From: Lepeophtheirus salmonis
Taxonomy: Eukaryota; Arthropoda; Copepoda; Siphonostomatoida; Caligidae
Reading direction: 5' to 3'
DNA: 64,000 nucleotides
Assembly: GCF_016086655.4 (NCBI RefSeq)
Contig: NC_052133.2
Location: 9,074,301 to 9,138,300, forward strand
The notes below the pieces were generated by a model, which was not told the DNA's origin, made no database searches, and saw nothing but the letters and a program-made list of their open reading frames with translations. Below, in pieces: positions 42,805 through 53,959 of the stretch. Numbering within the stretch: position 1 is the stretch's first letter; the number at the start of each line of letters is the position of its first letter. A program made the position numbers and the translations under genes.

Positions 42805-44695
42805 AATGTGGTGCATTGACATAAAAACAATCTTAAACAAAATAAAGAGAAGGAAAAAATCCTTCTTTACTTCATATAAGTGATGGGACTATTAATCCGA
42901 ATCGAGTGTTTTTTTACTGGGATCAGTATCAGAAAAATAATTCCAATTCTTATTTGCTTGTGGTATTTAACTATATATTACTTTTCTATGTTATGAAAAA
43001 AAACAAAAAAACTCCCCCGCCCCCCCAAAAAAAAAACTTAAGGAATTTTTACTAGAAAATATTAATATTTGAATCTATTTTTCTCAAAAATTAAATATTT
43101 GAATTAATTTTTTGCAAAAACTTGAATATTTGAATTTTTTTTATTTTTTATTTATTTCCAAAAAACATTGACTTTCTGTCAATGATTATGTATTTTTGAA
43201 ATTTTTCTCCCAAAAATTTATAATTGATTTTATAAATTAGAAATTTAATTTTTGAAATTTTTTCCAAAAAATTTAACTTTTTGTGAATAATTAATTGTGT
43301 ATTAAAAAAAAAAATATTAAATTGGATATTTGATTTTTTTGTTTCACAAATTTAAAATATGGAATTTTTTAAAAATAAGTTGAAGTTTTTGATTTTTTTA
43401 ATTCCAAAAATCAACCCCCCCCCCCTATTACAATCCTGTGGACGCCCCTAATAGCAAAGTTGTATTCTATAACTATTATTTAAAATATTTAAGAATCGGC
43501 ATTGGGAATTTTTACAAAAATCGCATCGGAATCTGTATTTTTTTTTTTTTTTTTTTAATCATCCCATCATTACTTCAAATAATTTATACAACCTAATATT
43601 TCAGAGACATATCTGAGTCAATTATAAACTTAATATTCCAATTACTGGAATAAATGTGGATTTTATACCTATATATTTGATTTAAGAAACGTAGATTAGC
43701 CCCAATATGGTCACTTTTAAACATACAAACAATTAATTTATCCTACGTTTATTGTGCCGATCCATTTTGGTTACTTTTAATGCAATTTGCAGCACATCTC
43801 AATGGGTCCATAAGAATTATTTTTTAATATAAATTGACAATAATTACACTGTCAAAAATAGTACAAAAGCAGTAAGCTCAGTTTAGTAGAATTTGATCTA
43901 CTATTCCAAATATGACCATATTTTTTTTCTGCTATCCTTGCAGCCTTCAGAAAAAAGCCAAATATTTTTTAGCTATTTTTAAGGTTCAAAGCTTTTGTAA
44001 GGGCTTGGTGTTGAAGATAGGGATCAATTATGCAAATATATTTTAAAGCCTAATGTTGAAAAATTCTAAAACTATTTTTAAAATGTCTGCATCATGCGTA
44101 TAACTCAAGTTATGATAGTTTAAAGTTGATAATTTGTTCTTTTTATTTAGAGACTCATGGCTTTTATATTCAAAAAGTATAAAGGTATCTTTTTTGATAG
44201 CTGAAAGTCTGAACTTTTAATTTTAAAAAAGTGTTTCTCCCAGAAGGTTCTATCTCGTTGTTTACAATAATATCTGAAGGATAATATTCATTTTTGGATT
44301 GATCTCTTAAGAAAAGTCCATAAATTTAGACTTCTTTAACTAGAAGAGAGAGAGAGAGAAACAAAGAGAAAGAATTATTTGTGGAAAAATATTTGATTCA
44401 ATTATTACTGGGATGAGTGTATGTAGATACCCAAGAATTTTAGTTATAGTTGAGAACCTTTATTTGAATAATGCAAAATTACTTGACCCCAATATAAACT
44501 TACCAACAATAACTGCCCATTCTTATTCCTTTATTTTGAAAATTAATTTTGGCAACTTGGAGTGTAATTTGCAGACCTTCCAATGAGTTTATAAGAATAA
44601 TTAGTTGATGGAAATGAACTATAGTTCGTCGAAGAATACAAACTCCATTTTGATAAATATCATTCTAGCTTGCTTTTGTGTTGACAGGTCACAAA
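42805..44695 (-). mobile_element. K375 element interrupted by H2
   Basis: Left end 'ggtgcattgacataaaaaca' (42811), right end 'ttctagcttgcttttgtgtt' then gac at about 44688. A core unit lies at 43585-43850 and a second at 44395-44690. The H2 element 42878-43572 is inserted in the left arm, at a position where other K375 copies read 'tttacttcatataatc' (19737) or 'tttacttcatttatag' (51509). An extra 530 bp (43855-44390) of unknown origin separates the two core units; it contains 'gaagagagagagagaga' at 44344-44360. Confidence 0.75.
42878..43572. mobile_element. H2 hAT-like element, second copy
   Basis: 695 bp; left end AAGTGATGGGACTATTAATC (42878), right end TTAATCATCCCATCATTA (43555-43572). Flanks cttcatat (42870-42877) and cttcaaat (43573-43580) agree at seven of eight positions. 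It contains the same nested GW body and GW terminus ('gtggacgcccctaatagc', 43437-43454) as 23566-24450, plus matching arms ('acttttctatgttatgaaaa', 'aatcgcatcggaatctg'). It also has a C run at 43015-43026. Confidence 0.9.
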
Positions 44696-44719
44696 TATGG
44701 CTGTGTTACAAACACATCA

Positions 44720-44950
44720 CAGGAGAGGTGGAAAAAGTTCTGCAACCCCAAGTCGAGTATCATGTATTTGAATATTTTCATTGAGTTATGGTTGCTATAG
44801 TACTTGGAAAATATAAGACATATTAAAGAGTAATTTCGAGTCCCATTAGAGTCGTAATCCTTAGCTTTCGAGACCAAGTCAAGTCTCAAGTATTTGTTTG
44901 CAGGATCATGATGAGTCACAAGTATTTAGAACATAGTCTCAAGTCCAACT
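44720..44950. repeat. Repeat rich in GACTTGAGTC-like words
   Basis: 'ccccaagtcgagtatcatgt', 'gaccaagtcaagtctcaagt' and 'catagtctcaagtccaactt' alternate here. This resembles subterminal sequence of hAT-like elements in other animals; ends were not found. A minus-strand 76-codon frame here has no motif. Confidence 0.4.
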
Positions 44951-45400
44951 TTTTCACTAGGCTAGTGAATAAAATTGTGTTGTTAAATTTCTCAAAAAGA
45001 CAGTGCTTTTTCTGGAAAAAGCACTATTGTTTGTTGTCAAAAAATAAAAATGAATTGTCTTGCAAAATATGAAATAACTATGTTCATTGTTGTAAAAAGA
45101 AATCATTGATCTGTATCATTTATATATATTATACATAAATGTTTAAAATATGACCTAAAGGGAATTTTATTTAGGCAATATAAATAAACATTGAAGATTT
45201 AAATGTAGGCCCAAAAGGAAAACCCCTTTACTATTTGACGTAAGTACACTCTTATTGAGAAACAATACTTTAACTATTTCAATATTTCTATAAAAATCCA
45301 AAACTTCTTAATGGCATTCACAACAATATTTTATGCATCAATAAAAGCAAGTTTTTCAGTATGTGTAAAAATATGAAAACGAGTCAACGGTTGCACTATA
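44951..45400. other. Non-coding stretch
   Basis: No feature recognised before the mariner end at 45401. Confidence 0.45.
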
Positions 45401-45670
45401 CAGGGCGAGGACTCAAAAATTAGAACTTTTAAAAGCCCTATTAACTTATCCTCATTTTGTGCCACTTTTATCACAAATTTTTGAAGCAAAAACTTGTAAT
45501 TTAACAATTTTCTACACTTTTTATTCATTATGCCCCCCCCCCACACACACATTCTGAATTATGGCTTCAATACAGGATGGAACAGAAGCACAGTTGGGCC
45601 TTGATGAAGTCCGAGGTCAAGTTGTGCCACTCTTCCGTGCCTTCAGGGCATCAACATTCGGGAGAGAAGT
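45401..45670 (-). pseudogene. mariner 3' part with terminus
   Basis: 'ta|cagggcgaggactcaaaa' (TA at 45399-45400) is the outer end. On the minus strand the C-terminal region reads NVDALKARK, then EEWHNLTSDFIKAQ and CASVPSCIEAIIQN (about 45650-45550), with two frame changes. This is the conserved tail of a mariner transposase. The 5' part is absent; C/A-rich 'cccccccccacacacaca' lies at 45533-45550. Confidence 0.7.
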
Positions 45671-45779
45671 CTTGCCTTTCTTCTTCCTTTTGTCTTTCTT
45701 CAAATTTGTCTTTCCGAAAAAAAGATAAGACAAAAAAGTGACTAAAAAAAACAAAAACATTTTTGCAAAAGTAGTCGAC

Positions 45780-45990
45780 CGGAGGTGGGGGATTTCTGAT
45801 CCATAGAATCCGTCTAGACTGAATTTGAAATGGTACTGAACCAGACCAAATTTTTTGCATAACTAATCCAGACTGTATTTTTCTTTCAGTCCAGATCGAA
45901 CTTCTTTTAGTGGACCAAATAAGTTTAATCCGCTAAAAATTATAACTATCTCAGACCGCTCTAGGATTTTTAGACCGAAACTCAACACTA
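45780..45990 (-). mobile_element. H1 left-end fragment, reversed
   Basis: 'ggatttttagaccgaaactc' then aacacta ends at 45990; 'agtggaccaaataagtttaa' and 'tccatagaatccgtctagac' are H1 words. Only the first 210 bp of an H1 element remain. Confidence 0.7.
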
Positions 45991-46276
45991 TTAAATATAT
46001 ATATAATAGTATGTAATCTATGTTAAGATATTTGCATTAGATACTGTCACATTGACCTTGAACGTCCTTTGACAAGTGGGGGAGAGAGAAAAATGGGTCA
46101 ATCATTTTTATAAAAAAAAAGCAAGCAAAAAAAAATATCCTATCAATTTGCGTGTTCCTCTTTTGGAAACTCTTCATTTGCAAAAAAAAAAAAAACAAGA
46201 ACCCAAACTTATTAAAAATATAAGTATAATCCACATACCAAAACTGAGTAACAGACTATAAATATATATATATATA

Positions 46277-47059
46277 CAGGGTGTGCAAGATGCTGCCACT
46301 TCTGCACTCACTTTTGGGAAAATGCAGGCAATTGGGTAGCTGATTTTACATTTGTTAGATAGCTTGTTTAAATATGTACCAGAAGGAGAAAAATGAAATT
46401 AATTGACCAATTCGTTATCCCAAATAACAATTGCTCGAACTTTGGGCCTTTGCCAGGAACAGAAGATCAGCAACTAGACCAAATGAGGTTGATCTGCCGC
46501 CCCAAGGGTGTACCTGTCGTCATGCAGACGAAGATTTCAGCCCATGTCATGGTAATTTGGTTGGTTAACTCCGAAGGCCACATTATGTCTCATTATGTGT
46601 TTCCCAATGCCCACAGGTCAACATTGATGTATACCTTGAAGTGCTAGAGACACAGGAGAGGCCTTGCATCGACATGATTGCCAATCAGGTACCTTAAATG
46701 TGGCAGCAGGACTCGGCTCCCTTCCACACCTCGACAGAAAGTCTGAAAAGGATCAAGACCATTTGGGCAAGTTCTTTTTGCCGGACTTTTGGCCTCTTTA
46801 CTCACCCGATATGAATCTGATGGATTGTTTTTAGTGGGGCACGGCAGAGTGACAAATCAACAGAACCCCTGCAACACCAAAGACGAACTTATCAGTCGGA
46901 TCAAGAAGGAATTATGGATTTGCCAAGGGACCAAGAGGCGAAGGCCTGCTTGTACTTTCGTATTGAGACTGTAATTATTTTAAATCTGATAACTGGTAGA
47001 AGAAAAAATTGCGTTACAAAAAAAATCTTTTTCGCGGCAAATATAGCTTGAACACCCTG
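46277..47059 (+). mobile_element. mariner with both ends, internally deleted
   Basis: 783 bp. Ends CAGGGTGTGCAAGATGC (46277) and GCTTGAACACCCTG (47046-47059) are inverted and each abuts TA. The transposase lacks its N-terminal half. Readable blocks are KGVPVVMQTKISAHVMVIWL (46507-46566), NSEGHIMSHYVFP, VLETQERPCIDMIANQVP, MWQQDSAPFHTS (46705 on) with the second catalytic Asp intact, YSPDMNLMDCF (46799 on) with the third, PCNTKDELISRIKKE, and DLPRDQEAKACLYFR. Two frameshifts and stops inactivate it. Confidence 0.9.
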
Positions 47060-47404
47060 TATATATATATATATGAACAATCAAATCAATCAATCTTCCT
47101 GTACCCCTGATGATGACGATGAAAAAATAAGAAGCACGTGCTCCTTTCTGATTAACAAGGAGCCCTTGTGCCTTCTTCTCCTCCGATTACTATTATTACG
47201 AGTTGAATTCCATTTTTGGTTAATTGTTTCTACTGAAGACGAGATGGAAATATTGTTATTATTATAATAAATATTAGCTGGTAGCTACAACATATTATTT
47301 GGGGAGATCTTAAAAATCCGTCAATTTGTCTATCAATCAGTTGATAACATTGAATTAATCAATCTAATTGATTGATAAAAAGAATAGGAGGGAAAAAAAG
47401 AAAT
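47060..47404. other. Non-coding stretch
   Basis: Starts with a TA microsatellite (47060-47073). A 64-codon open frame rich in Leu at 47073-47267 has no motif. Confidence 0.45.
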
Positions 47405-47715
47405 AACAAACCCGTTAACACAAAAGTAATCTAGTAAGATTTTTCTCAAAATTGAGTTTGGATTACATTTGTATTCTTCTACTACAAATCATTGCCAATT
47501 TATATCAACAAATTATTTTTATTAACCCTCTGAATATGTCGCAAATTACGTTTAAAACAGCCAAAATTGATCGTTAGAGTATTACTGTTGAAATCGGTCA
47601 TATCAGGGCCACTTTAAGTGTCTTAAATCCAATAAAGATTTTTAACTATGGCTAATATTCTTTTGTGCCTCCACTTATACCAGTTATTTGAAATCAAAGC
47701 CTAGAATTGACAAGA
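47405..47715 (+). repeat. K375 end plus one unit
   Basis: 'cccgttaacacaaaagtaat' is the family terminus, followed by 'tttctcaaaattgagtttgg', 'aattgatcgttagagtatta' and 'ttatttgaaatcaaagccta'. It lies immediately upstream of the decayed gene at 47735. Confidence 0.65.
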
Positions 47716-47734
47716 GTATGGGCGAAAAAACTAA

Positions 47735-49166
47735 TGTGTTTGCTCTTAACCAAAGTACTCTTGGTAGATCAAAAATATCAAAAATACTAAGAAAAATTTT
47801 CTATGTAACATTCCTCGGGTAGTCCACTGTGATGGTAAAATGATTTCCAATCTAATTGGAAAAGATATAGTCGATCGTCTGCCAGTAATAATTTCTAGAA
47901 GAGGAATTTCCAAATTACTTTGTGTTCCCAAGCTCCCACCTGGTACAGGTGAAGCGTAAGCGACTGCAATCTTTGAAGCCGTTCAAGATTGGGGAGTACC
48001 AGACAATATCGTTTTGATACAACCAGCCCAAACAGAGGTAGAAAAGCTAGAACTTGCGTTTTATTTGAGAAAATGCTTGATAAAAAGTGAATACCATTTG
48101 TATGTAGACATCACATTATCGAATTAATAATTCGCTCAGTTTTTATGCATGCATGGGGGATACCACTTCTACCAAGGGTCTACTCTATAAAAGATTCACA
48201 GCAAATGATGGAAAAAACTAATTACGAGCCTAGAACTATATATAGTGAAATAGTATGTCACATTGAAGATATATTTGAAGAAAATATAAACTTTGCCAAC
48301 GATCATCTTCAACGGAGTCTTCCAAGAGATTATTATAAATAATTTTTGGAACTTTCAATAATATTTCTTGGTGGTACTCCAAAACGTGGAGTAAAGTTTA
48401 TGGCTCCCGGTCCAATACACCATACTTGTTGGTTGTCTAAAGTATTGTATTGATTAAAAGTTTGCCTATTTAAGTTATAATTTAAAATAACTTGTGGAAA
48501 GGAATAAGTATATTTCTATCTTTATTGTACGAATACATTTAAAAGTATGGATCTGTGATCTTAAAGCCTCAGATGCTCCATTAAACTATTGAAATTTAAT
48601 GAAATCACTAAATAATTATTCTGGAATCTATATTTTAATTTCATAAACGGCATCTCAAAAATTTCCAAACTATTTATGGTATTTATCTGGAGACTTTGTT
48701 GGATTAGTAGCTCTATTTGATCGTCGAATAACTTTGGCAATGGAAAAAGAAATATTATTTGGAAGGAAAAATATGAAAGAACAAGACCAAAAAATTATCT
48801 ATAAAAATTTAAATGATTTTTGAACAAAAAAGACAAAAAAATCATTGAGATGCTGAAACTCCCAGAAGAGTTTTTTAAAAGTTGATCCAAAATTGTGGCC
48901 AAGTAACGATAATTATTAGAAATCCATTGAAATAATTGATGCTACTCAAATTGTCAATGACCAAGCAGAACGAGGAGTGGCTAATTTTTGAAGAATACAG
49001 TGGCTTCTTAATAGCTGACGAATCACAGCTTCAATTCTTATTACAAGTTGTTGAAGAACATCAAAAGATACTTCCAGACTCGATAAAAAAACTGTATTTA
49101 CGATACTTTAGGATATTAGATAAAAGACATATTACTCAGCAAAAAAAATTATCATTTATTGTATAA
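47735..49166 (+). pseudogene. Decayed gene of a dispersed arthropod/cnidarian protein family
   Basis: Long-range readable protein in shifting frames: FALNQSTLGRSKISKILRKI, VVHCDGKMISNLIGKDIVDR, LPVIISRRGISKLLCVPKLP (47877-47936), PGTGEAxATAIFEAVQDWGV, RHHIIELI (48110s), SEIVCHIEDIFEENINFAND, RDYYKxFLELSIIFLGGTPK, VKFMAPGPIHHTCWLSKVLY, YLSGDFVGLVALFDRRITLA, NDQAERGV and EEYSGFLIADESQLQFLLQV (48992-49051). I recall this order, with RHHI..EL and HAERGV motifs, from multicopy uncharacterised proteins in aphids, Hydra and copepods. These probably derive from a DNA transposon with an RNase H-like core, but I cannot name the superfamily. At least six frameshifts or stops; no element ends found. Intron-like gaps may also exist. 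Confidence 0.65.
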
Positions 49167-49689
49167 TAAAGCTTGATAGAGTAGAAAAAATTACTTTTAT
49201 GATATAATTTATCTTATGTTAATAAAATTATAAACTAATAAATTACATGTCACACAAAGCAAAATAAATAATTATTAAGGATAATTGACTATGATTTTTT
49301 TTTTAAATTATCGATAAAAAAACCTCTCAAATTTGGATGTTTTGTAGGGGGAAAAAGAAAAAATATGGGGTGCAATACGTTCTATATGAATTATTTTTAT
49401 CTTCAACTATTTTTCATTATAATTCATATTAAAAATATTTTTACACATATAAAACAGTAAATAGTAAATCACATCATCTAATAAAAAGTTGTAACAAATT
49501 TGAAGCTGTAATGTAAACTTTTTTCACAGCAATCGAGGAAAAAGTATAATTTGGTAATTTTTGAAACTTTAAATAGTTTTTAACACTAAATATTTTTCAA
49601 TTTTATTGAAACTTTGCCGATTGCATTTTTTATCAATAGGAATGAATTTTGATCCGGTGACTCGGGCAATCCAACAAAATGAAAAATAA
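49167..49689. other. Non-coding stretch
   Basis: AT-rich with no recognised feature. Confidence 0.5.
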
Positions 49690-49985
49690 GAAACACATTA
49701 ATTGTGATGGAAACATCTTAGTTTTGGGGTATTTCTCTGTTAAGAGAAATGGGAAATTCATCATATCGAAAGAAGGATAGACGGGGCCATATACCGTAAT
49801 ATCTTGGACGACAACCTCCTCCTTCAGGGCAGGGCACAGAAAGTGAATCGTGTAATGGATCTTGCACCAGTTAAATGACTTAAAACATACGGTTAACGCA
49901 ACAAAGAAGTTGCAATAGAAGATATACATTAAGGTCATCTTTAGCATTAAGAAAACTTTCAAAATTGGCAGGAAATAAAATACTT
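49690..49985 (+). pseudogene. Tc1-like transposase fragment
   Basis: Reads LVLGYFSVKRNGKFIISKEG (49717-49776), the Tc1 motif WGCFS..G.G.L, then in another frame GPIYRNILDDNLL (49784 on) and KVNRVMDLAPVK. These belong to the middle of the DDE domain, between the first and second catalytic residues. Later frames lose similarity. The 109-codon minus-strand open frame over the same bases is a shadow. Confidence 0.65.
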
Positions 49986-51127
49986 ATTTTTACAATATAC
50001 AGTGTACCGCAACTTCACTTCCTCCTTTCAAAAGTCAGTATAACAAGTTAAAAATACTTCTGAAAGTGTTTAAACTCGCTTCATAATGATAGCACATATT
50101 TAAAGTTCTGTTTTAAACAGTTTTGAAAAACCTATCATATACGTGACGTCTCCCATTGTTGAATAAACTGAACTTCGGTATCTAAATACACGATGTAATA
50201 CTGATATTTTTTTTTTCTCTTTAAATAACTTTCATTGAGAAGTTTTATTTAAAAACATGAAACATTTTGATTGACAACATATTTTATTCTTCTTTTGACT
50301 AGTAAATTAGATAATTAGTTGTTGGCAATTCTGCAAAAGATTTGAAAATGTTGGTTTCTCCAGGAATACGTACCATTCCAATTACCCGATTTGGAAAAAT
50401 CTCAATAATTTATCATTCTTGCATAACATTAAATCTTATGGCATCAATTTGAACACTCTAGCATTATTATCCGAGAAGTTATTTGTGTTCAAAGGGTGTT
50501 GCATATTTTAAAAGATGAAGATAAATTTAAAAACATTTTTTTTTTTTTTTGTATATTAGAAATTGAAGCAATTAATGGATTGTCACAAATCGCAGCAATA
50601 AAAGCTCAAGAGCTCAATTGCATTTTTTTTTAATTTGATACAATCTTTTTTGAAACTCCAACACGTAGTGACTGACTGTATTTACAAGAAAACTTTAGAA
50701 TATTACCTCTAAAATGAAACCACGTTCATTCCGCAAATACATCTAAGGCCTAATTGCCACGCATTATAAAAAAAGGAAGTTCACTAAATGGATCAAACTA
50801 AATTAATTTAAAATTCAAATACATTGATGATTTTACAAAAAAATAATTATAATCATCAAAATTTCTTAATATTAAGATTGACATATACATATTAATATCT
50901 GCAAATATACATTCGACACATACCGATGAAGTTTTGGCTTGAAAAGGAAGCATCTAACGACTGACTTACTCTTTTTATAGTACATATAAACACCTCATAT
51001 ATATCTTCTCCACACCCAATTGCGAAGAAACAAGAAGTATATTATTTGTGACATTCACACAAACAAAATGCAAATGAGCCTTAGAGGAGATGCACTTCAA
51101 ATACTTTATGTAGTTTTTAAAGTTGTA
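49986..51127. other. Non-coding stretch with a possible element end
   Basis: 'tacagtgtaccgcaacttca' at 49999-50018 looks like a Tc1/mariner terminus and 'ggaagttcactaaatggatc' at 50775-50794 is weakly inverted to it, but no transposase is readable between. Poly-T at 50537-50550. Confidence 0.35.
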
Positions 51128-51290
51128 TTATTCTTGGGCTAAAAAAGAGTCCAAGGAAGGAGCAGAACGGAAGTCATTTAATCCAAGTGCATTGCACATA
51201 AAAAAGAGACACTCATTTCCCAGGCGGACAAAGGACTCTCTCGCTCTCTGACCCATCGTCTGGGAGTCCTTGAATCCACCACGTCTACCT
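51128..51290 (-). CDS. Candidate terminal exon of a host gene
   Basis: The minus strand is open with clearly coding-like, less AT-rich composition: GRRGGFKDSQTMGQRARESF, VRLGNECLFFMCNALGLNDF, RSAPSLDSFLAQE and a TAA at 51128-51130. The composition drops to the AT-rich background at about 51290, where 'tttaattaaag' could be an acceptor (poor pyrimidine tract). The open frame continues upstream to a Met at 51367 (SEMPLDLLLLKGTRYVHLIK), so the exon may be longer. No domain is recognised. It is not repeated elsewhere in the window. Confidence 0.45.
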
Positions 51291-51459
51291 TTAATTAAAT
51301 GTACGTATCTTGTACCTTTCAAAAGTAATAAATCTAAAGGCATTTCCGATGATTCCATGGGAAACAAAAGGGGACCATCGTCACTTAGATATAATTTACT
51401 AATATATCTATGTCACCATTTCCCATTCCTGGACTCCATGTTTAAACAAATGAATGTTT

Positions 51460-51560
51460 GATGCGTTGACATAAAAACAATCTTGAAAAAAGGTTCAATA
51501 TAACCTTTTTTACTTCATTTATAGATACAGTCCAATATTTCATAGACATATTTGTGCACT
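51460..51560 (-). repeat. K375 end fragment
   Basis: 'gcgttgacataaaaacaatc' then 'tttttacttcatttatagat' and 'atttcatagacatatttgtg' form the left arm of K375 without the core. It preserves an unoccupied version of the H2 target site (cttcattt). Confidence 0.65.
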
Positions 51561-51569
51561 AGACTTTGT

Positions 51570-51645
51570 AGTTTTACCTTAAACCATTTCGTCTCAGGAC
51601 ATTTTTCCTTAAAGCCAATTTTCATCAGGGATATTTAACCTTAAT
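51570..51645 (+). repeat. 15-bp minisatellite, five units
   Basis: Units: 'ttttaccttaaacca', 'tttcgtctcaggaca', 'tttttccttaaagcca', 'attttcatcagggata', 'tttaaccttaatat'. The spacing is 15-16 bp and the pattern matches the array at 37030-37172. Confidence 0.6.
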
Positions 51646-52594
51646 ATATAAGTAAATGAGATTTATACGTCGTCCTTGTTATTTTCGGTCTAAATTGATA
51701 TTCCCTTTGAACTTTTTAATCAAAATATGGCATGTGTAAGTGCTATTGTTAAGTGTTTGTTTTCCCTTATAAAAATGATGGAATCATGCCCCAAAATTTC
51801 AATCCATACACCAACAAAATCTCAGTATGTATTCAAACTAGAGACAAAATACATAATAAAATTAGTATAGTAAGAAAAACAAAAATATATCAACACGGTA
51901 ACAATTCGAAACGAAGAATTGCTAATAACTTCTCTGTTAGTAATTAGTACTAGACATGATGGATTATTCATACTAGAAAAGACTCATGGATTGACGAACA
52001 TGCATAATATGATGCAAGAGAATAATCAATTTCAAATAAAAATAAACAATACCCATATATAAATCTCAAATATTTATATATGAAATATCCTTGAGGAAAA
52101 AATGGCATTAAGGCAATATAGTTTTCGACAAAATTACCTGGGACTTGAATTAAGATCGCCAATAATTATAACTATTACTTAAAATCTTTATAGTATCACG
52201 CAACCGTTTCTCCAAAAAGAAACAGAAAAAAGTTACAAAATCATCGGGTAGTTAGCCAAATAAGTCAAAAACACCAACTGTTATTTATCTCTTAAGTACA
52301 CCAGATTCTCATTCTGATATATAATTTCTTCGCAGCTTTTAAATAAATTACATATGTATATTATATATGTATTTCATAAATTTGAAATCCTGTCTAGTAT
52401 ACTGTATATAATATTTTATTAAAAAAGTAGGTTAACATTTATATTTCTATATTATAGGCAAAACGTATTCATAGAAATAAGAAAATGGCTAATATATTTA
52501 TACAACGAGGGATCAAATAGAAATTATTTTCTTCTCCTTCTTGAAACGGAGCATAAGTTTAAAAGTTTAAGTTATAACTTTGTTAATTTAACAA
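51646..52594. other. Non-coding stretch
   Basis: No recognised gene or repeat end. Confidence 0.5.
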
Positions 52595-52820
52595 AAGGAA
52601 AAAATTCAAGACAGGGGAAGGAATAATCTATCAATTTCCCATTTATTTATTATGACAGTCCATTTTGGCGTCATAAGAGTGCAATTTGCAGCTTATCTAA
52701 AGGCTTAATAAGAATACTTTGTTTGTAGAAATTGAGGATAATTCTTCGAATAGGAATAGAAATGTAATCCTCACTCAATTTTGAGAAAATTCATTCTAGC
52801 TTGCTTTTAGGTTGAGGGTC
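52595..52820 (-). repeat. K375 half unit with right end
   Basis: 'cccatttatttattatgaca', 'gtgcaatttgcagcttatct', 'cctcactcaattttgagaaa', 'attctagcttgcttttaggt' is the distal half of a reversed K375 unit with its terminus. Confidence 0.65.
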
Positions 52821-53127
52821 ACACGTTGCTCCTCTATGTCTAATATTACCCTGCATTGCAGCCATAGGAAAAATAATAAATAGAGAGATTAATTTAATGT
52901 CTCTAGTCACTACATATGAACTAAATATCGAATCGTTGAACTTCGAAGTCTAATAGAAACAAGTACATATAGAAATAGCAGCAAGTAATTTGTGACATAT
53001 AGTGATATAGCGTCTTAATTACAAAACATATTCAGAAGTGCATAGGGTTGTAAATAGTATGCACTTTGGTTATGAAATAAGAATGAAAGAGAAAATAATT
53101 ATTTCATCCTTGAAGAGATAACATCTA
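52821..53127. other. Non-coding spacer
   Basis: Nothing recognised between the K375 end and the mariner terminus. Confidence 0.45.
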
Positions 53128-53954
53128 CCTGGTGGCCCATTGCAATCTGAACACTTACTAATTCAATAATTAATGAAAGTTGAGAGATTGAAATCAATTC
53201 ATATTTCGATAATTTAAAACATAAACAATTATTTATAAAACAGCTCAAATCTGAGCTCTCTAATATACGTTCAAGTCGAGAAAAGGACACTTGAATGTGA
53301 TGGAACACTTTCCATTCACGCAGTCCAAGACCACGACCTACACCAGGGTTACGTTCGAAACGTAATATAGGAAGAAGAGTTCTGTGAGTAAGGTCAAACT
53401 AAGGAGTTAAAGAAAATATCCCTTCCCAATCCCCTCAAGTCTATGAGGGCCCATGCAAGAGATCTTGTGTTTTCACACCAGATTGTCTAGAGAGGCATCA
53501 CACAAGTTTGTGGAAAGAGCCTTTTAAGGGTGGAGAGGCCACTTTTCATAGCAGCAATGAAAAAATCCATCTCCTCCGTTGCAAGATCCTTTTGATTTCT
53601 TTTATTTTTGACACGTTTGGCCCCCTACATCCCTGATGCCAACGCCCTTGAATACAACTTTTGGGTGCAAGTTGAAGGAAAGACCTGCAGTGTCCGTCAT
53701 TCAAACACCGAGATCTTCAAAGCCGTTGTCAGCCACTGGGACACCATGACAGAGGATTACATCCATAGTGGACGCCAGGCCTTCCTCCTCCACCTGGAAT
53801 CCAGCATTGCCGCTAAGGGGACTACATTAATGATTAAGAGAGTACACATCTATTTATAGCAATAACTTTGTTGAGATTCTCTTATAAATGAATAAATTAT
53901 ATCTTGTTGAAGTTTAAAATTCAAAGTGTTCAGATTTTCATAGACACCTCGGAA
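53128..53954 (+). mobile_element. mariner with both ends, core deleted
   Basis: Left end CCTGGTGGCCCATTGCAATC (53128) and right end 'tgttcagattttcatagaca' through cctcgg (53928-53952) are inverted, each beside TA (53126-53127; 53955-53956). At 827 bp it lacks the catalytic core of a roughly 1.3-kb mariner. N-terminal blocks: NPLKSMRAHARDLVFSHQIV (53434 on) and LRVERPLFIAAMKKSISSVA. C-terminal blocks: LAPYIPDANALEYNFWVQVE (53614-53673), where the third catalytic motif LDY is LEY, then VVSHWDTMTEDYIHSGRQAF and LLHLESSIAAKGTTLM. The 83-codon frame 53608-53859 is this tail. Confidence 0.85.
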
Positions 53955-53959
53955 TAAGT

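Noticed and set aside
49633..49962. 109-codon minus-strand open frame
   Set aside because: It is antisense to the Tc1 fragment with the GYFSVKRNGKFI motif on the plus strand.
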